Shown here one piece after another: positions 63,335-64,000 of a stretch of DNA of 64,000 bases. The DNA is from Paracoccaceae bacterium (GTDB lineage: Bacteria > Pseudomonadota > Alphaproteobacteria > Rhodobacterales > Rhodobacteraceae), in the NCBI GenBank assembly GCA_902534325.1, contig CACAPQ010000003.1, positions 1 to 64,000 of the forward strand, read 5' to 3'. The notes under the pieces are model-generated. The model did not search any database. It saw nothing but the letters and a program-made list of their open reading frames with translations, and was not told the DNA's origin. How positions within the stretch are numbered: the first letter of the stretch is position 1; each line of letters begins with the position of its first letter. Position numbers and translations under genes: made by a program.

Positions 63335-64000
63335 ATGAATGTTCATACCCGCAAATTAGAATCGGAAATCTCTGATTCTGATGTCAACGAAGCGCTATCA
63401 GTGTTAAAAAAATGGAGAGATCAAGGCGGTAAATTAGACTTCTCCGATAATAATTTGATACCCCCTGAGCTTGCAAGCTTATGGATGCAATATCCCGAAC
63501 TAACCGATGATTATTCAGATGATTTTAAACTGGATGGTGAGTACAGAGCTTCGTTGCCTGATTTGCAGAATGGTCCTAGCTCTTTAATCAAAGGTGCCAA
63601 CCAGATTATCCAGCATGTTGGCATTTCTAATTTCAAGCTCCCTATACGATATCGACTACGCGGCTCTGGCGAAAGAGTTTTGGAAACTTCTGTAACTGGC
63701 TCAGTTAGTTTAGGTGCCGATAAAAAAGGGATTAATATGTCTCGTATAATGCGTAGTTTTTACAAACACTCTGAAGAGCAATTTAGCTTTTCTGTCATAG
63801 AGGCAGCGCTCGACGATTATAAAACAGATTTGGAAAGTTTTGATGCTAGAATTTCCATGAAGTTTTCATTTCCAATGCAAGTTGATAGTCTACGGTCTAA
63901 TCTGGTCGGCTATCAATATTATGATATCTCACTAGAATTAATTGACCGAAATGGTTTCAGAACTAAAGTCGTTCACATAGACTACGTTTATAGTTCAACA
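63335..64000 (+). CDS. folE2: GTP cyclohydrolase FolE2 (3' end outside window)
   Basis: First enzyme of folate (and possibly queuosine) synthesis, type IB. My translation from the ATG at 63335 gives 222 residues without a stop: MNVHTRKLESEISDSDVNEA at the start, then LPDLQNGPSSLIKGANQIIQ, HVGISNFKLPIRYRLRGSG, and the diagnostic ETSVTGSVSLGADKKGINMS followed by RIMRSFYKHS. Full proteins are about 300-360 residues, so roughly a third is missing past base 64000. A purine-rich GGGG/CGGA precedes the ATG. FolE2 accepts several metals and often replaces zinc-dependent FolE under zinc limitation; which role applies here depends on whether folE exists elsewhere. Confidence 0.92.
   Translation, partial: MNVHTRKLESEISDSDVNEALSVLKKWRDQGGKLDFSDNNLIPPELASLWMQYPELTDDYSDDFKLDGEYRASLPDLQNGPSSLIKGANQIIQHVGISNFKLPIRYRLRGSGERVLETSVTGSVSLGADKKGINMSRIMRSFYKHSEEQFSFSVIEAALDDYKTDLESFDARISMKFSFPMQVDSLRSNLVGYQYYDISLELIDRNGFRTKVVHIDYVYSST

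Overview
The window is AT-rich, gene-dense DNA of an alphaproteobacterium, most likely a low-GC marine member of the Rhodobacterales/Roseobacter group. This rests on protein families and neighbourhoods typical of that order: phaZ/phaC/phaP/phaR with CTGC-N3-GCAG operators, pccB-small ORF-pccA plus methylmalonyl-CoA mutase, hflK-hflC-DUF2065-degP, ftsY-DMT transporter-yciB, an alphaproteobacterial rpoH, and a ThyX with the order's N-terminal extension. The lineage is inferred from gene content, not from a search. It looks like an ordinary chromosomal core region. I see no rRNA, tRNA, insertion sequence, prophage, CRISPR array or replication origin, and no gap over about 225 bases without a gene.

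Layout. 1-13 kb: lipoprotein-export ABC genes (lolD cut by the window edge, lolC/E), two PLP aminotransferases, a tyrosine-phosphatase/Ldh2-dehydrogenase pair, a YdcZ-type membrane protein, parE, a MATE exporter, an aspartate aminotransferase gene frameshifted at an A9 run, an XRE regulator with sdhE, gloA and thyX. 13.5-21.3 kb: rluD overlapping a small membrane-protein gene head to head, rpoH, a Gfo/Idh oxidoreductase, and the polyhydroxyalkanoate block. 21.3-29.3 kb: one long minus-strand operon joining a polar amino-acid/polyamine ABC importer to two glutamine-synthetase-like ligases, a class I amidotransferase and an FAD amine oxidase, i.e. a Puu-like gamma-glutamylation route. 29.5-36 kb: terB, DUF1330, pyrG (apparently starting at AUA), secG, a cobalt-type nitrile hydratase with its activator, purA and a DUF2842 protein. 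36-46.5 kb: a GMC oxidoreductase, a Bcr/CflA exporter, propionyl-CoA carboxylase, methylmalonyl-CoA mutase and thiamine pyrophosphokinase. 46.5-54.5 kb: sdaA, rpiA, gor and the HflKC/DegP membrane proteostasis genes. 54-64 kb: an isolated OB-fold protein resembling the end of DnaE2, ferredoxin, a MOSC protein with purD, xseA, an FdsB-like flavoprotein without its catalytic partner, ftsY-DMT-yciB, and the start of folE2.

How the genes work together. Carbon storage (PhaC/PhaZ/PhaP, sensed by PhaR), propionate assimilation (PccAB and mutase) and uptake and breakdown of small nitrogen compounds (ABC-GS operon, nitrile hydratase, serine dehydratase) suggest a heterotroph feeding on labile dissolved organic matter. 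Packing is tight. Of twelve convergent gene pairs three overlap and most others are separated by only a few bases, so intrinsic terminators are rare; the clear ones are after phaP and at degP.

The main points for a second look are the A9 frameshift in the aspartate aminotransferase, the AUA start of pyrG, the stand-alone DnaE2-like OB protein, the uncharacterised 122-residue protein between pccB and pccA, the PhaR operator set, and a palindrome over the putative folE2 promoter. I found no clearly new multi-gene system.
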